The notes under the pieces: model-generated
Told to the model about the DNA's origin: nothing
Seen by the model: only the letters and a program-made list of their open reading frames with translations
Databases searched by the model: none
Shown: in pieces, positions 62,507 to 64,000 of the stretch
Position numbering within the stretch: position 1 is the first letter of the stretch
How the letters are laid out: each line of letters starts with the position of its first letter
NCBI GenBank assembly: GCA_036244855.1
Contig: BQKZ01001808.1
Span: 1 to 64,000 of the forward strand
Source: Temnopleurus reevesii
Taxonomy: Eukaryota > Echinodermata > Echinoidea > Temnopleuroida > Temnopleuridae
Reading direction: 5' to 3'
Length of the DNA: 64,000 nucleotides
Translations under genes and position numbers: made by a program

Positions 62507-63900
62507 CTGCAGAGAGAAAGGAAGAAATGAAAGATGATTCACAAAAGTTTATAATCACAATTAATAAAGCATATAGGCCTATGTGTGGACCACCTCTGGA
62601 ATAGTGAAATGGCTGAACTAAAATTGTGTTCTCCTTGGAGAAACATCATTAATACGATATCCCCTCACAAAATAGAAAGCTATTAACATGTGTTGATATA
62701 TCCCTAAATAAGAGTTAAACATTTCAATTGAAACATAATTGAGCCAAATGTGTTCTCCTTGGAAAAGCATAAGTATGGCATCCCCTCAAAAATTAGAAAG
62801 TTATTAACATATCAGGGTGCTACGTATAAGCACTCTTGCCTGCATGTTGCCCGGGGCACAATTGAAATCATGGAAATGGGCAAGTGCTTTTTAGAAAAAG
62901 CACAAGATGCTTGCCTGACTTTGGCAACCCCTCCCCCCTCCCCCCAAAGAAAAAAGAACCAATCTTTGGTTGAAAAATCGTAATTTGCAATTTAAGCTGA
63001 TTATTGCTAACTATTGCTGTCTCCAAAACTGTGGGAGGGGTATACCACGGTACGGACTTTTGACAATTTAATGTGCTGTAATCGCATTATAGGAGCATTT
63101 CCCAAATAAATAAGCTTCTTGCGTCATGTCCAAATGGAGGGGGGAGCATCGGCACAGTAGGGAGATTTGACTTTAAGTTCTTCCAATTTCCAGATGATGA
63201 GCACTGTTAATTAGAAATCTAATTGAAAAGAATTTAATTCATGAATACTAAGAATTAACATTCACAACTCAGTACAGTGAACCACCCATATTCAGCTCGC
63301 CCATCACGGGGAGCTGGTCTTCAACATACTAGGGCAGTCAATCAAAAATGCAATAAATTAGGGAACAGGGATTTGTTGGAACACGCACTTGCTTGTTATC
63401 TAGTACCGTATCTTAGCAACCAAATAACCTTGGGGCAAAATATTTTGGAATCCTCCACCAGACATACTGGGGGAAATTTGGTGCAATTCACATTCAATTA
63501 CATTCCAATAATGTACAACATATTATGGCAAAAGGTATTACTATTTTTAGTGATTGATCTTTCCGAAAACAATGCTTCGAATATGTAATTAGGCGTCAAA
63601 TAAAAAACAAAATCAAAGCCCTGTACTAAAGCTCTGTGTATATCAGTGGTATTTTTGTGTTATCTGTTTCCACTCCATTCACTGCTGCCTGTTTCGTTAT
63701 TGCTGGAGACAGATAGTCACTCACATGGACTGGCATACTATGCACTCACAGCAATAAGATTGAACGGCAGAGAAGCTAGCAAGATATATGGCCATATATA
63801 TAATGAGCTAGGAAAGAATTTGACACAGACATGAACATATCAGTAATGCTATTGAAGTTTAGAAGAATTCTTTTCAGCCCAAAGTCATGAATGAAATAAG
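62507..63900. other. Upstream intron or flank up to the gap
   Basis: No further exon, signal peptide or promoter is identifiable. GTGTTCTCCTTGGA with CAT(C/A)AN and ATCCCCTCA repeats at 62620-62670 and 62750-62790 show a small local duplication. The first coding exon is probably in or beyond the gap. Confidence 0.55.
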
Positions 63901-64000
63901 NNNNNNNNNNNNNNNNNNNNNNNNNNNNNNNNNNNNNNNNNNNNNNNNNNNNNNNNNNNNNNNNNNNNNNNNNNNNNNNNNNNNNNNNNNNNNNNNNNNN
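63901..64000. other. Assembly gap (run of N)
   Basis: One hundred N characters running to the window end. Confidence 1.

Overview
The window looks like AT-rich, intron-dense genomic DNA from a marine invertebrate, most likely an echinoderm and probably a sea urchin. The reasons are long introns, near-identical local duplications, tRNA-derived SINEs, many fold-back elements, and a fibropellin-like architecture of EGF and CUB domains. The species call is inference. A run of N at 63901-64000 marks a scaffold gap, and a single N at 2358 may mark an assembly seam.

Nearly everything recognisable is one giant gene on the minus strand, entering from the gap side and leaving past position 1, so both ends are missing. 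I place 53 exons totalling about 10.4 kb (roughly 3,470 codons). Every complete domain exon begins and ends in phase 1 and is a multiple of three long. In protein order: a divergent CUB-like module (62117-62506); two EGF exons (60413-60532, 56259-56369); twelve copies of an unrecognised module of about 140 residues with four conserved cysteines (54144-54566 down to 34165-35260); 34 EGF domains (33018 down to 5064), three of the exons encoding two each; a CUB domain split over two exons (4482-4666, 3662-3833); two near-identical unusual EGF-like exons (2778-2900, 1955-2077); one EGF exon (866-979); and a truncated EGF exon at 1-109. The product should be a very large extracellular or cell-surface protein of matrix or adhesion type, with many calcium-binding EGF domains and Notch-like O-glycosylation motifs.

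The locus is being remodelled by duplication. About sixteen decayed or truncated exon copies lie beside intact parents, always on the same strand. The twelve-module array contains a duplicated three-module cassette. Two of the twelve modules carry an in-frame stop inside an otherwise intact, skippable exon. Introns hold minisatellites, microsatellites, at least five fold-back (MITE-like) families, a tRNA-derived SINE family and a LINE 3' remnant. I found no rRNA, tRNA or second convincing protein gene.
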